In this document: positions 5,538 to 11,861 of the stretch, piece after piece | How the letters are laid out: every line of letters starts with the position of its first letter | Numbering within the stretch: position 1 is the stretch's first letter | The notes under the pieces: model-generated | The model's input: only the letters and a program-made list of their open reading frames with translations | What the model was told of the DNA's origin: nothing | The model's database searches: none | Translations under genes and position numbers: made by a program | Virus record (IMG/VR): IMGVR_UViG_3300034272_001457 | Location: 1 to 42,119 of that record | Length of the DNA stretch: 42,119 nucleotides | Reading direction: 5' to 3' (one strand) | From: a virus

Positions 5538-5874
5538 AAAAGAAGAGGAGTTTGTCAACGATTATGTGTTTCAGTATCGTGGGCGAAGCTTCAAAGGTTG
5601 GGTAGCCACAAAACTTGCCACATGGTTACAAGGCGATGACTTTGAACAGTTAAAACTAGAAGATTTGCGTTTCATGGATGAATCCAGTAACGTGATTCGT
5701 GCAAACCAAGAAGAATACGTCACCAAGTATGCCGATATTTCACCCGAAGAACACAAGCTTTTTGTTGAAAAAGTAAAAGCCTTAAAGCAAGGCACTTTTC
5801 GCGAGTATAAAATCAGCTTGTTTCTTATACTGCGTTCCTTAATTTTAAAGGAGGTCGGCTATAAAGAGACTTAG
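5512..5874 (+). CDS. Hypothetical protein
   Basis: 120 residues starting 6 bases after AGGAGG. It is largely helical and charged (for example TYFTKKEEEFVNDYVFQYRG at the start), with no cysteine and no membrane segment. It sits in the block that leads to the ERF annealase and SSB. I see no catalytic motif and do not recognise the family. Confidence 0.7.
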   Translation: MKIATYFTKKEEEFVNDYVFQYRGRSFKGWVATKLATWLQGDDFEQLKLEDLRFMDESSNVIRANQEEYVTKYADISPEEHKLFVEKVKALKQGTFREYKISLFLILRSLILKEVGYKET

Positions 5875-6010
5875 AAGGCAAACTAAAGGTGTTGTATTTT
5901 ACAGGTGTTTGTCAGTCGACGACATGAAAATGGGTTGCACAACGGATCATACGGGCTTCATAAGGATTTTCCTTAAATCCCCTTATAAAGTGCGGGCGTA
6001 TGCGTGGTAG
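5861..6010 (+). CDS. Possible small basic protein with an ATA start
   Basis: AAAGGAGG (5847-5854) is followed after 6 bases by ATA at 5861, which opens a 49-residue frame beginning IKRLRRQTKGVVFYRC and ending YKVRAYAW. No ATG, GTG or TTG stands at the expected distance. Translation from ATA is rare but known in bacteria. TAAGGA-TTT-TCCTTA (5961-5975) forms a hairpin inside the frame, so the segment could instead be a structured RNA or a gene that lost its start codon. Confidence 0.35.
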   Translation: MKRLRRQTKGVVFYRCLSVDDMKMGCTTDHTGFIRIFLKSPYKVRAYAW

Positions 6011-6095
6011 GGCATAAGTTTAATTTGTATCAAAAATGTAAAAGTGAAGGGCTTTTACTGACAACATCTTTAATTTGTATTCAAAGGAGATAAAA

Positions 6096-6242
6096 ATGGA
6101 TGAAAACGAAGCGAGCTACTGGTTTAGTGGCGGTGTTATTGAAGAGCTAGATTCTATTATTGAGTCTTGTGAGAAAACGATTGAACGATTAAGTAACGAA
6201 AACGATATTTCAGAAAGGGATTTACGAGGATGTCATTTATAG
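6096..6242 (+). CDS. Small acidic protein upstream of ERF (48 aa)
   Basis: ATG 6096 lies 5 bases after AAAGGAG. The 48 residues (MDENEASYWFSGGVIEELDS onward) are acidic and helical. It overlaps the ERF gene by 13 bases. It could be a cofactor of the annealase or simply a coupled unknown. A 12-base direct repeat TTTAATTTGTAT (6019 and 6070) lies upstream. Confidence 0.6.
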   Translation: MDENEASYWFSGGVIEELDSIIESCEKTIERLSNENDISERDLRGCHL

Positions 6243-6826
6243 AAGATGAACGCCCACAAGTTAATGAAGTTTATGCCAAGTTGATTAAAGCAAAAGCACA
6301 ATTTGGCAAAGCGATTAAAAACGCTAAGAATCCGCACTTTAAAAACAATTATGCGGATCTACAAAGTGTTTTAGATGCCGTCACAGATGCTTTGCTTGCG
6401 AACGACTTGGTTGTAAGTCAAACAGGTGAACGTAGCGGTGAGCTGTTCGTTATACGGACGCTAGTTTTCGACTCAAACGGCGATAGTATTGACTTTGGCA
6501 TTATGCCTGTAAAGACGATTAAAGACGACGCACAGGCGTTTGGTAGCGGTTTAACATACGCCCGACGTTATGCCCTTATGTCTGCCTTTGGACTTGCTCC
6601 TGAAGACGACGACGGTCAACTAGCGTCTATTGCTTCACCAGTCGATGCCTTGCGTCAACAGGTTATAAAGCTGGGCAAGGAATGTATCGCTCTAGGTATT
6701 ACACCTGCTGAAGTACAGGGAGCTTTAAAAGGTGTTGAAGCTAAAAACCTAACGGAGCATCAAGCACATCAAGGTATTGATTCGCTGACTAAAATTATTG
6801 AATTAACAAAGAAAGGCAAAGCATAA
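6230..6826 (+). CDS. erf: ERF-family single-strand annealing recombinase
   Basis: 198 residues. The first ~130 carry the ERF pattern: AKAQFGKAIKNAKNPHFKNN, YADLQSVLDAV, and the segment QAFGSGLTYARRYALMSAFG followed by Asp/Glu-rich APEDDDG. ERF proteins form rings that anneal complementary single strands, supporting phage recombination and circularisation. The C-terminal ~60 residues form a variable helical domain. The next gene, overlapping by one base, is an SSB-like protein, a usual partner. Confidence 0.92.
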   Translation: MSFIEDERPQVNEVYAKLIKAKAQFGKAIKNAKNPHFKNNYADLQSVLDAVTDALLANDLVVSQTGERSGELFVIRTLVFDSNGDSIDFGIMPVKTIKDDAQAFGSGLTYARRYALMSAFGLAPEDDDGQLASIASPVDALRQQVIKLGKECIALGITPAEVQGALKGVEAKNLTEHQAHQGIDSLTKIIELTKKGKA

Positions 6827-7164
6827 TGGAAAATCAAATTATTGTAAAAGGGCGTGTTTGTAACTTAAAGCCAAGCGAAGGAGACAAACCACAAGAGTTT
6901 GGACTTATTCTTTCCACTGGTAGAATTAAAAAAACTGGTGAATGGGCTAAAGGTATCATATACAATGTTACCGATTGGAATAACTTTACTTTAGAAAACA
7001 AGCAAACCGTTATTGTTGAAGGTTATTTTCAGTCCTACTTGGCGAAAGACGGCACAGAAAAACACCAATTAAACGCTAAGCGAATTGAGCTTGTTGGTGG
7101 TAATGCAACGCCCAAGCAAGCACCGCAAAGCGTACAAGACGCTTACGGCGACCTTCCTTTCTAG
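6826..7164 (+). CDS. ssb: Single-stranded DNA-binding protein
   Basis: 112 residues. The body looks like one OB-fold: beta-rich, with EFGLILSTGRIKKTGEWAKG and QTVIVEGYFQSYLAKDG matching SSB strands. The C-terminus AYGDLPF is the acidic tail with final Phe used by SSBs to recruit partner proteins. It starts on the last base of the ERF stop codon region. It is shorter than bacterial SSB (about 170), as is normal for phage versions. A strong terminator follows 14 bases later. Confidence 0.88.
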   Translation: MENQIIVKGRVCNLKPSEGDKPQEFGLILSTGRIKKTGEWAKGIIYNVTDWNNFTLENKQTVIVEGYFQSYLAKDGTEKHQLNAKRIELVGGNATPKQAPQSVQDAYGDLPF

Positions 7165-7177
7165 CTGTCACACTTGT

Positions 7178-7206
7178 GGGGGTGTATTCCCACCCCCTGT
7201 TTTTTT
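7178..7206 (+). terminator. Intrinsic terminator after the ERF-SSB block
   Basis: GGGGGTG (7178-7184) and CACCCCC (7191-7197) form a 7-bp GC-rich stem with a 6-base loop, followed by TGTTTTTTT. The ribosome-binding site of the next gene begins right after the T-tract, so some readthrough is presumably required. Confidence 0.8.
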
Positions 7207-7220
7207 AAGGAGTAAATTAA

Positions 7221-7595
7221 GTGCCATTAACAGACTTATTTGCCAAGTGGGAACAAGCAAAACGCCAGTGGGTTAGAACTGCTGACGACCTAGCACTTTC
7301 CATGCAAGAACACGCTGAAAGCAAGCGGTGGCTTGCAGAAGTTGAAGCCGACATCATGCTTGCGATGACGGAACAAGACATCCCTAACGCACAATTTAAA
7401 GACATCGTTTTTAAGCGTGGCAATAAAGAAGTTAAAGTTGTGGATGAACCCCTAGCTCGCTTGCTGATTGCAGAACGTGGCATCCAAGACGCATTTATGA
7501 AAATCACACAAAAAGAACTAAAGGCTCAAGGGCTTGATCGTGAATGTATTTCGGTTGAATTGCACCCAAGTTTAAAAGTGGAACTTGCCGAATAA
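7221..7595 (+). CDS. Hypothetical coiled-coil protein
   Basis: 124 residues from GTG 7221, with AAGGAG 8 bases upstream. It is helical and charged at the N-terminus (FAKWEQAKRQWVRTADDLAL), with a beta-like middle (FKDIVFKRGNKEVKVVD). No catalytic motif or membrane segment is seen. It follows the SSB terminator and precedes the first duplicated dyad/-10 module. Its place beside recombination genes hints at a DNA-related role, but this is a guess. Confidence 0.7.
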   Translation: MPLTDLFAKWEQAKRQWVRTADDLALSMQEHAESKRWLAEVEADIMLAMTEQDIPNAQFKDIVFKRGNKEVKVVDEPLARLLIAERGIQDAFMKITQKELKAQGLDRECISVELHPSLKVELAE

Positions 7596-7598
7596 AAT

Positions 7599-7666
7599 AT
7601 CCTCCAAATGGAGGATGTCCGCAAACAAACCGTTATATATAATACTTATATGAGCCTAAGTAAGGC
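7599..7666 (+). promoter_or_regulatory. Regulatory module, copy A: dyad + TATAAT + GCCTAAGT hairpin
   Basis: An 18-bp perfect dyad ATCCTCCAAATGGAGGAT (7599-7616) is followed by GCAAACAAAC (7621-7630), TATAAT (7638-7643) and GCCTAAGTAAGGC (7654-7666). The same order with identical spacing recurs at 9951-10021. There is no good -35 hexamer at 17 bp; that position is next to the dyad. The dyad is therefore more likely an operator or activator site than a terminator, since no T-tract follows it. Confidence 0.6.
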
Positions 7667-7687
7667 ATAAAAAAAAGGAGAAAAAGT

Positions 7688-7846
7688 ATGTTAATTGGAA
7701 ACTTTAGAGTTGAAGTTACTGAAAAAGAAAATCTTGAAAGCATTGTGGATCAACTTGAAAACTATCTTTTTGATTTAAGAAAAGCCAAGTTTCCTGAAAA
7801 CTTCCCCAATTCTGCTAATGTTAGTTTTTATTTAGAAGAAGAATAA
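7688..7846 (+). CDS. Small hypothetical protein (52 aa)
   Basis: ATG 7688 follows AAAAGGAGAAAAAGT. The 52 residues (MLIGNFRVEVTEKENLESIV onward, ending FYLEEE) look like a small alpha/beta fold with an acidic tail. It is the first gene after regulatory module copy A and so may be a middle-time gene. Its stop (TAA 7844) overlaps the ribosome-binding site of the next gene. Confidence 0.62.
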   Translation: MLIGNFRVEVTEKENLESIVDQLENYLFDLRKAKFPENFPNSANVSFYLEEE

Positions 7847-7858
7847 GGAGTTAAGCGA

Positions 7859-8254
7859 ATGACATTTGATATTGAGCAAATCAGAGGAACACATCTTGAA
7901 TCTGTATTAAAAATGTTTCACAATTATTGTGTGTTACAAGGTAAACCATTAACAGAAGTGCTTGAATTGGAAGAGACTAAATTACTTATCGAAAAAGTGG
8001 GCGTAAAAAAAACAACCTTTAGAGGCTGTGTATATTTTATTGCAAGATTGGCAAACATGGAAACAAGTATAGGCGTTTCTCGTTTTTCTAAAGCAAAGAA
8101 ATACACAAAAGACATTAAAGAAAAATACAAAGAGCTTATGTTGAGTGGTATGAAAACGGGATCAGCAATAGCTACTTTAATGCTTGAATATCAGGCTTGT
8201 TATAGCACTATTAAAAATTGCTTAAAAAGGGAAGAAAAGGAGTTAAGCGAATGA
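7859..8254 (+). CDS. Hypothetical protein with possible C-terminal helix-turn-helix
   Basis: 131 residues. The gene starts with a 19-base cassette (AAGGAGTTAAGCGAATGAC, 7845-7863) that is repeated exactly at the start of the next gene. The C-terminal part (YKELMLSGMKTGSAIATLML followed by YSTIKNCLKREE) has the length and spacing of a small recognition-helix motif, but this is uncertain. The body is basic and helical. A DNA-binding role is possible; the family is unknown. Confidence 0.65.
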   Translation: MTFDIEQIRGTHLESVLKMFHNYCVLQGKPLTEVLELEETKLLIEKVGVKKTTFRGCVYFIARLANMETSIGVSRFSKAKKYTKDIKEKYKELMLSGMKTGSAIATLMLEYQACYSTIKNCLKREEKELSE

Positions 8255-8589
8255 CTAAAAACACACACCGAGTGTTACTACTGCTTTTTGCATACGCTTT
8301 GTGGGCGTTTCCATTATCCGCACCTTTCGGCTTGTATGCCCTTATGCTTGGTAAAAAAAACATTGCTAAAAATATGACGACAATTACTTTGCTATGCCCA
8401 GTTCTTTTGATTGTATCCTTACCCTTTGCTGGTGAAGCTGGCTCAAATGGTGGGCTTGCCACTTTCGGCATTATCGCTAACGGCTTGCTGATCCTTTGCA
8501 ACTTGTTTCTTTGGGCTAGCCATGCTTTTTATATACCCAGCTGGGTCGATCAAGAACTTGAAAAAGAAGGAGTGCCGAAAGATGAGTAA
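8251..8589 (+). CDS. Small multi-pass membrane protein
   Basis: 112 residues from ATG 8251 (AAGGAG 8 bases upstream). Three hydrophobic stretches are visible: about residues 7-33 (VLLLLFAYALWAFPL...), 42-60 (TTITLLCPVLLIVSL) and 72-95 (TFGIIANGLLILCNLFLWAS). A charged C-terminus follows. It shares its start cassette with the preceding gene and overlaps the next small membrane protein. An envelope role such as a holin or an exclusion protein is possible. Confidence 0.68.
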   Translation: MTKNTHRVLLLLFAYALWAFPLSAPFGLYALMLGKKNIAKNMTTITLLCPVLLIVSLPFAGEAGSNGGLATFGIIANGLLILCNLFLWASHAFYIPSWVDQELEKEGVPKDE

Positions 8590-8764
8590 CGAACAGTTGT
8601 CTCGATTATTTCTTATGCTTTGCATAGTCGTTGTTATTGCATTTTTTTGGTTTTTTTACACCATGTATCAATTAGAACATCAATCAATGATGAGGCTGAA
8701 AGCAGAATATGAAAATGCTTTAGTATTATACAAAACAAGATTAGAGGAGTGTCGAAATGACTAA
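8582..8764 (+). CDS. Small single-pass membrane protein (60 aa)
   Basis: ATG 8582 lies 9 bases after AAGGAG. One transmembrane helix (LFLMLCIVVVIAFFWFFYTM, about residues 8-27) is followed by a charged helix of about 30 residues. This plan resembles an inner-membrane spanin or a small envelope factor, but no lipoprotein partner is seen nearby. It overlaps its neighbours at both ends. Confidence 0.65.
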   Translation: MSNEQLSRLFLMLCIVVVIAFFWFFYTMYQLEHQSMMRLKAEYENALVLYKTRLEECRND

Positions 8765-8831
8765 CGAAATGATGAGACCGTGTACCTTATGGGGTCAGAC
8801 GTTTGATGCTTGTGATGTAAAAGCCGTTTAA
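8757..8831 (+). CDS. Possible 24-residue peptide
   Basis: GAGGAGTGTCGAA precedes ATG 8757. The frame gives 24 residues (MTNEMMRPCTLWGQTFDACD, then VKAV) and ends 18 bases before the next gene. Support is only the ribosome-binding site and the tight packing between neighbours. Confidence 0.35.
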   Translation: MTNEMMRPCTLWGQTFDACDVKAV

Positions 8832-8849
8832 ACAAAAGGAGATGAACTA

Positions 8850-9326
8850 ATGAATTACGATCAACTTATGGGATTTTTAGCGGGAAACGCTACAATGCTT
8901 GGTGTAGTGTCTGTTGTTTTTACCTTAAACCATGTTAAAAACGTTTTATTTAAAAATCCTGAACCCAAAACGCAACCTTTGCCAGCAAACATTGCTAAGC
9001 CTGACATTATGGTCGTGGCGCAATTATACGCAGACGGTTCGGCTACGATTGATGCTAAGGACTATATGGGTACACCATACCCCACCAGTATGCAAGAATA
9101 CGCTACACACACAACGCTGAACGCTTTAAACTTCTTTTTTGATACAAGTACACCCGAAGTGGAAAAAGAAGCCGTGAGAGAAGCCACAACCGTGTTAGAA
9201 CCTGTTGCGGTGGATGTTGAACGTGAAGAAGCGTTGGACGCTATTCTACCCATGTTAGACGGTAACGATCAATTTGGGAACTTAGCAAAAGCAATTAACA
9301 AAGGGAAAAAAGGCGATGCTAAATAA
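8850..9326 (+). CDS. Hypothetical protein with N-terminal membrane segment
   Basis: 158 residues, AAAGGAG 7 bases upstream. A hydrophobic segment (MGFLAGNATMLGVVSVVFTL, residues 7-26) is followed by a Pro-rich linker and a soluble acidic C-terminal region with EATTVLEPVAVDVEREEALD. The plan is that of a membrane-anchored protein with its bulk in the cytoplasm or periplasm. No known family recognised. Confidence 0.68.
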   Translation: MNYDQLMGFLAGNATMLGVVSVVFTLNHVKNVLFKNPEPKTQPLPANIAKPDIMVVAQLYADGSATIDAKDYMGTPYPTSMQEYATHTTLNALNFFFDTSTPEVEKEAVREATTVLEPVAVDVEREEALDAILPMLDGNDQFGNLAKAINKGKKGDAK

Positions 9327-9338
9327 AAGGAGTAGGTT

Positions 9339-9680
9339 GTGACCAGCGAACAACAAAAACTAGAAAAAAAACTATTAGAAAAGCTAAAGCAAGAAGAAAT
9401 AGCGTTTAATTATTTACAAGAAGTTCAAAAGGAAAGGTGGGAATTAGAACAAAAAATAAAATCATTAAAAGCTGTCCATATTTCAGAACACGCCTTGATC
9501 CGCTATTTTGAGCGTGTTTATAAAGTACCCGTTGCGGAAATTAGAAATGAAATAAGGCAGAAGCTTATTGATTTGCCCTTATGGGTCAAGCAATCTAAGA
9601 ATATAACGTATTTGCATAATGGATTAAATCTTGTTGTAAAAAATGGTACAGTCGTTACAATTTTAGATTCAGTGGAATAA
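9339..9680 (+). CDS. Coiled-coil protein with RelE/DUF4258-like C-terminus
   Basis: 113 residues from GTG 9339, with GGAG 6 bases upstream. Residues 1-45 form a Lys/Glu-rich coiled coil. Residues about 48-113 (HISEHALIRYFERVY, then ITYLHNGLNLVVKNGTVVTI) resemble the small 'EHALIRYFER' domain of phage proteins related to DUF4258 or the RelE fold. Such domains can be ribonucleases or inactive binders. No antitoxin-like gene is next to it, so a toxin role is not supported. Confidence 0.65.
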   Translation: MTSEQQKLEKKLLEKLKQEEIAFNYLQEVQKERWELEQKIKSLKAVHISEHALIRYFERVYKVPVAEIRNEIRQKLIDLPLWVKQSKNITYLHNGLNLVVKNGTVVTILDSVE

Positions 9681-9696
9681 AAAGGAAAAGGAGCCA

Positions 9697-9948
9697 ATGC
9701 TAAAACACCCTAACTTGCAGGAAATTGGAGATGTCTATAATATCGCCGAAGCCCAGCACTTTATTAAACGAAACTTTAATGTAATCTGCTACTTTCCTAT
9801 TCCTCGTATCACACATTACATTGCTCGTGAAGCAGGCACAGGCAAGGTATTACCATTTTACATGATTTCGTTTCTAAACAAAGCTAGTGAAAAACGCTTT
9901 AAGCTATTTCGCATTGTTGATATTAAACCCGAACTGTTTAAGTTTTAA
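9697..9948 (+). CDS. Hypothetical protein (83 aa)
   Basis: ATG 9697 follows AAAAGGAG. The 83 residues (MLKHPNLQEIGDVYNIAEAQ onward) are mixed alpha/beta with a basic, aromatic C-terminus (KRFKLFRIVDIKPELFKF). The stop lies 2 bases before copy B of the dyad/-10 module, so it is the last gene of the transcription unit starting near 7650. Confidence 0.65.
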   Translation: MLKHPNLQEIGDVYNIAEAQHFIKRNFNVICYFPIPRITHYIAREAGTGKVLPFYMISFLNKASEKRFKLFRIVDIKPELFKF

Positions 9949-9950
9949 AT

Positions 9951-10021
9951 ATCCTCCATTTGGAGGATGCCAGCAAGCAAACCCCTGTGTATAATGATTT
10001 TATAAGCCTAAGTGAGGCTTA
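9951..10021 (+). promoter_or_regulatory. Regulatory module, copy B: dyad + TATAAT + GCCTAAGT hairpin
   Basis: Perfect dyad ATCCTCCATTTGGAGGAT (9951-9968), GCAAGCAAAC (9973-9982), TATAAT (9990-9995) and TAAGCCTAAGTGAGGCTTA (10003-10021, 7-bp stem). From GCAA to the -10 box and the hairpin, the spacing equals that in copy A (7599-7666). The hairpin begins about where RNA would start, so it may form a stabilised 5' end. Confidence 0.62.
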
Positions 10022-10036
10022 AAGAAAGGAAACCCT

Positions 10037-10252
10037 ATGTCCTCAATCGTCCCTCGCGTGTTCAATCCGTTGAACCCCTATAAAGCCCCTAGTCCTAACA
10101 CACAACGCCGTATTGAAGGCAAACACGGTGAAGAAGCTATTGTTAGCGTCAACATCTCAATCCGTGAAGAAAAAGCTCAAGATGCTAAACAAGCCCTTGA
10201 AGAAGCCATTGCTCATTTAGATCGTGACGAATACATCGGAGGTGCGTACTAA
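10037..10252 (+). CDS. Small hypothetical protein (71 aa)
   Basis: Starts after AAAGGAAACCCT and is the first gene of the unit driven by module copy B. The N-terminus is Pro-rich (VPRVFNPLNPYKAPSPNTQR), followed by a beta strand and an acidic helix. It overlaps the next gene by one base (TAATG). Function unknown. Confidence 0.65.
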   Translation: MSSIVPRVFNPLNPYKAPSPNTQRRIEGKHGEEAIVSVNISIREEKAQDAKQALEEAIAHLDRDEYIGGAY

Positions 10253-10494
10253 TGACTGATTCACTAAAGCCAATTAAAAAACCTTTTATAATTGACCAAG
10301 CGTCTTTAGCTTTTGCCACACTTTTGGTGGCAACTATATTGCTTGCTATGGTAAGTTACAAATCAGGCGTAAATGACGGTATGGATGAAAGCGAACGTCA
10401 CTTTAAAAAGGTGCTTAAAAAAATGACGGTTGTTGAAAACAAATGCGTCAACGTCCCCGGCTACGACTGCTACCGTATTAAGGATTTTAACTAA
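10252..10494 (+). CDS. Small single-pass membrane protein (80 aa)
   Basis: One transmembrane helix at about residues 18-35 (SLAFATLLVATILLAMVSYK), preceded by a short basic N-terminus and followed by a charged domain with two cysteines (CVNVPGYDC) that could form a disulfide if exported. It is coupled by TAATG to both neighbours. Envelope role likely; identity unknown. Confidence 0.66.
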   Translation: MTDSLKPIKKPFIIDQASLAFATLLVATILLAMVSYKSGVNDGMDESERHFKKVLKKMTVVENKCVNVPGYDCYRIKDFN

Positions 10495-11048
10495 TGTTTG
10501 ATTTTTTAAATAAACAACCTCTTACCTTTAAAATGGGTTTTAATGACGCTAAACGTCACTTTAATGATTTGCTAGATGCAGGCTATTGTAAAAATACCGC
10601 CGTGGATAAATTAACCTATTCTTATCACAATGAACCTTCTATGTTCCCCAATGGCAAGAACAAGGCAGACTATTTAGAAGGCTACAGGGAGTTTCTAGCG
10701 CTTTCCCTGCAGGCTCGTTTCACATCAGTGGTACCTATTCCCCCAAATACAGATGTTGACCTTGCCTGTGACTTGCTAGAGTTCCTAAACGGCGACGGCG
10801 TCACCAAGCCCGCAAGCCCAACAGATGATTCTATTAAATCTTCTTATGGTTATGCAAAGGCTGAAACAGTCTACTTCAATTTGCTTGGTCGTGGGCTTGA
10901 TATTGAAGAGATTTACGCACATTTTCACCAAAACAGGTATTCATTAACCCAAGCTTTAAGTGTCAACGATTGTTTTGGATTTGGTTATTTTATGAATGAA
11001 ATAATCATCCCACGTTTGGAACTTGAAGAAGCCCTTAAATTATCTTAG
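10494..11048 (+). CDS. Hypothetical protein (184 aa)
   Basis: 184 residues, start overlapping the preceding stop. Soluble, mixed composition, with AKRHFNDLLDAGYCKNTAVD near the N-terminus and an acidic helical C-terminus (IIIPRLELEEALKLS). No membrane segment or catalytic motif is seen. It is the largest unknown of this unit. The following intergenic leader is duplicated before the gene at 11521. Confidence 0.68.
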   Translation: MFDFLNKQPLTFKMGFNDAKRHFNDLLDAGYCKNTAVDKLTYSYHNEPSMFPNGKNKADYLEGYREFLALSLQARFTSVVPIPPNTDVDLACDLLEFLNGDGVTKPASPTDDSIKSSYGYAKAETVYFNLLGRGLDIEEIYAHFHQNRYSLTQALSVNDCFGFGYFMNEIIIPRLELEEALKLS

Positions 11049-11057
11049 TTTACAGAA

Positions 11058-11079
11058 AGAAAGGAAACTAAAGTATGAA
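11058..11079 (+). repeat. Gene-start repeat, copy 1
   Basis: A 22-base segment containing GGAAACTAAAGTATG, covering ribosome-binding site and start codon, is identical to 11504-11525. The two genes it serves encode unrelated proteins, so the leader rather than the coding sequence is conserved. Confidence 0.6.
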
Positions 11080-11494
11080 ATACGATATAACCTTTTCAAA
11101 AGTGATTTTGAAAGGTGTTAAACTAGAACTTATTGAAAGTGGATCAAGTAGTGAAGACCTTGCCAAAGGAATGGTAGATATACTACAAGGCTTCTTTAAT
11201 GCACATAAGGACAAGTTTAATTGCGAAAGTATAGAAGTCGTCTACGAAGATAAGTTTAACATTTACGCCAATGTTAAGCCTCATGCGACAAAAGCTTATG
11301 CGTCTTATGCTACTTATAAATCATGTGATGACTACTTAATGGGTGTCCTTATCCGACTTGATAACGGCGTGGATATTAACCTCTGTGAAAGCTATGTTTT
11401 TCAAGAAGCAATCGACATCGCCCAGCAGTACATCAAAGACCACCCCGAATATGAATGGGTAAAAACTTACAAAGATTTGAAGTTAAACGTCTAG
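11075..11494 (+). CDS. Hypothetical protein (139 aa)
   Basis: 139 residues from the ATG within the duplicated start cassette. It is acidic to neutral, with beta-like YDITFSKVILKGVKLELIES at the start and helical SYVFQEAIDIAQQYIKDHPE near the end. No membrane segment or known motif. It lies directly upstream of the frameshifted transglycosylase gene, from which it is separated by the repeated leader. Confidence 0.68.
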   Translation: MKYDITFSKVILKGVKLELIESGSSSEDLAKGMVDILQGFFNAHKDKFNCESIEVVYEDKFNIYANVKPHATKAYASYATYKSCDDYLMGVLIRLDNGVDINLCESYVFQEAIDIAQQYIKDHPEYEWVKTYKDLKLNV

Positions 11495-11503
11495 TACAGA
11501 ATA

Positions 11504-11525
11504 AGAAAGGAAACTAAAGTATGAA
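11504..11525 (+). repeat. Gene-start repeat, copy 2
   Basis: Identical over 22 bases to 11058-11079; gives the ribosome-binding site and start of the signal-anchor protein at 11521. Confidence 0.6.
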
Positions 11526-11817
11526 CAGATTGATTTTAACCATTACCACCATGATTGTATCCGCTTTAATTAGTGGTTACGGCGTATACAACCTTAACGC
11601 TATGGGTTTTATGACTCCACCCACGCCATTGAATGCCCAAACCATTGAATGCCAAGCAAAGGGACGGCAAAATGCTATGTACCCTGATGTATACGAACTT
11701 TTACGAACACAAGGCGGTTGTGAAATGCTTTCTCCTTACCGTGAAGCGTACCCTAGCAAGCCTCCAGTGCCTTTAAAACTTACTACGGAGGCTTCGACAC
11801 CCAAGGGAAAGTCCTAA
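11521..11817 (+). CDS. Signal-anchor protein; N-terminal half of a frameshifted transglycosylase
   Basis: 98 residues if translated in one frame. Residues 3-26 form a signal peptide or membrane anchor (LILTITTMIVSALISGYGVY). A Pro-rich exported linker follows, with Cys43 and Cys67. The frame ends TPKGKS at TAA 11815. Just before the stop it carries GGGAAAG, the slippery heptamer used by lambda G/T, with an unused GGAGG upstream and a hairpin downstream. A -1 slip would join this anchor to the lytic transglycosylase frame, giving a 245-residue enzyme. The short form may be a regulator or a by-product. Confidence 0.72.
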   Translation: MNRLILTITTMIVSALISGYGVYNLNAMGFMTPPTPLNAQTIECQAKGRQNAMYPDVYELLRTQGGCEMLSPYREAYPSKPPVPLKLTTEASTPKGKS

Positions 11818-11831
11818 GCCCACGGAAGGGC
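11787..11831 (+). other. Programmed -1 frameshift signal
   Basis: Three elements stand in order: an orphan GGAGG (11787-11791) with no start codon after it; the heptamer G GGA AAG (11805-11811) in the right phase, 13 bases on; and a hairpin GCCC-ACGGAA-GGGC (11818-11831) after a 6-base spacer. The zero-frame stop is at 11815-11817. The -1 frame is blocked by TAG at 11754, then open to 12257. The frames thus overlap only between 11757 and 11814. A second heptamer T TTA AAA (11772-11778) also lies there. Confidence 0.65.
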
Positions 11832-11861
11832 ATTAAACTAGGCACAAGCAAAGCACATCGC

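Noticed and set aside
9339-9948. Toxin-antitoxin pair (RelE-like 9339 with 9697)
   Set aside because: The 9339 protein only loosely resembles that fold, carries a long coiled coil, and 9697 shows no antitoxin features.
11772-11778. T TTA AAA as the main frameshift site of the transglycosylase
   Set aside because: It is a valid heptamer in phase, but the orphan GGAGG and the hairpin are placed for GGGAAAG at 11805; T TTA AAA lies upstream of that GGAGG. It may still contribute.
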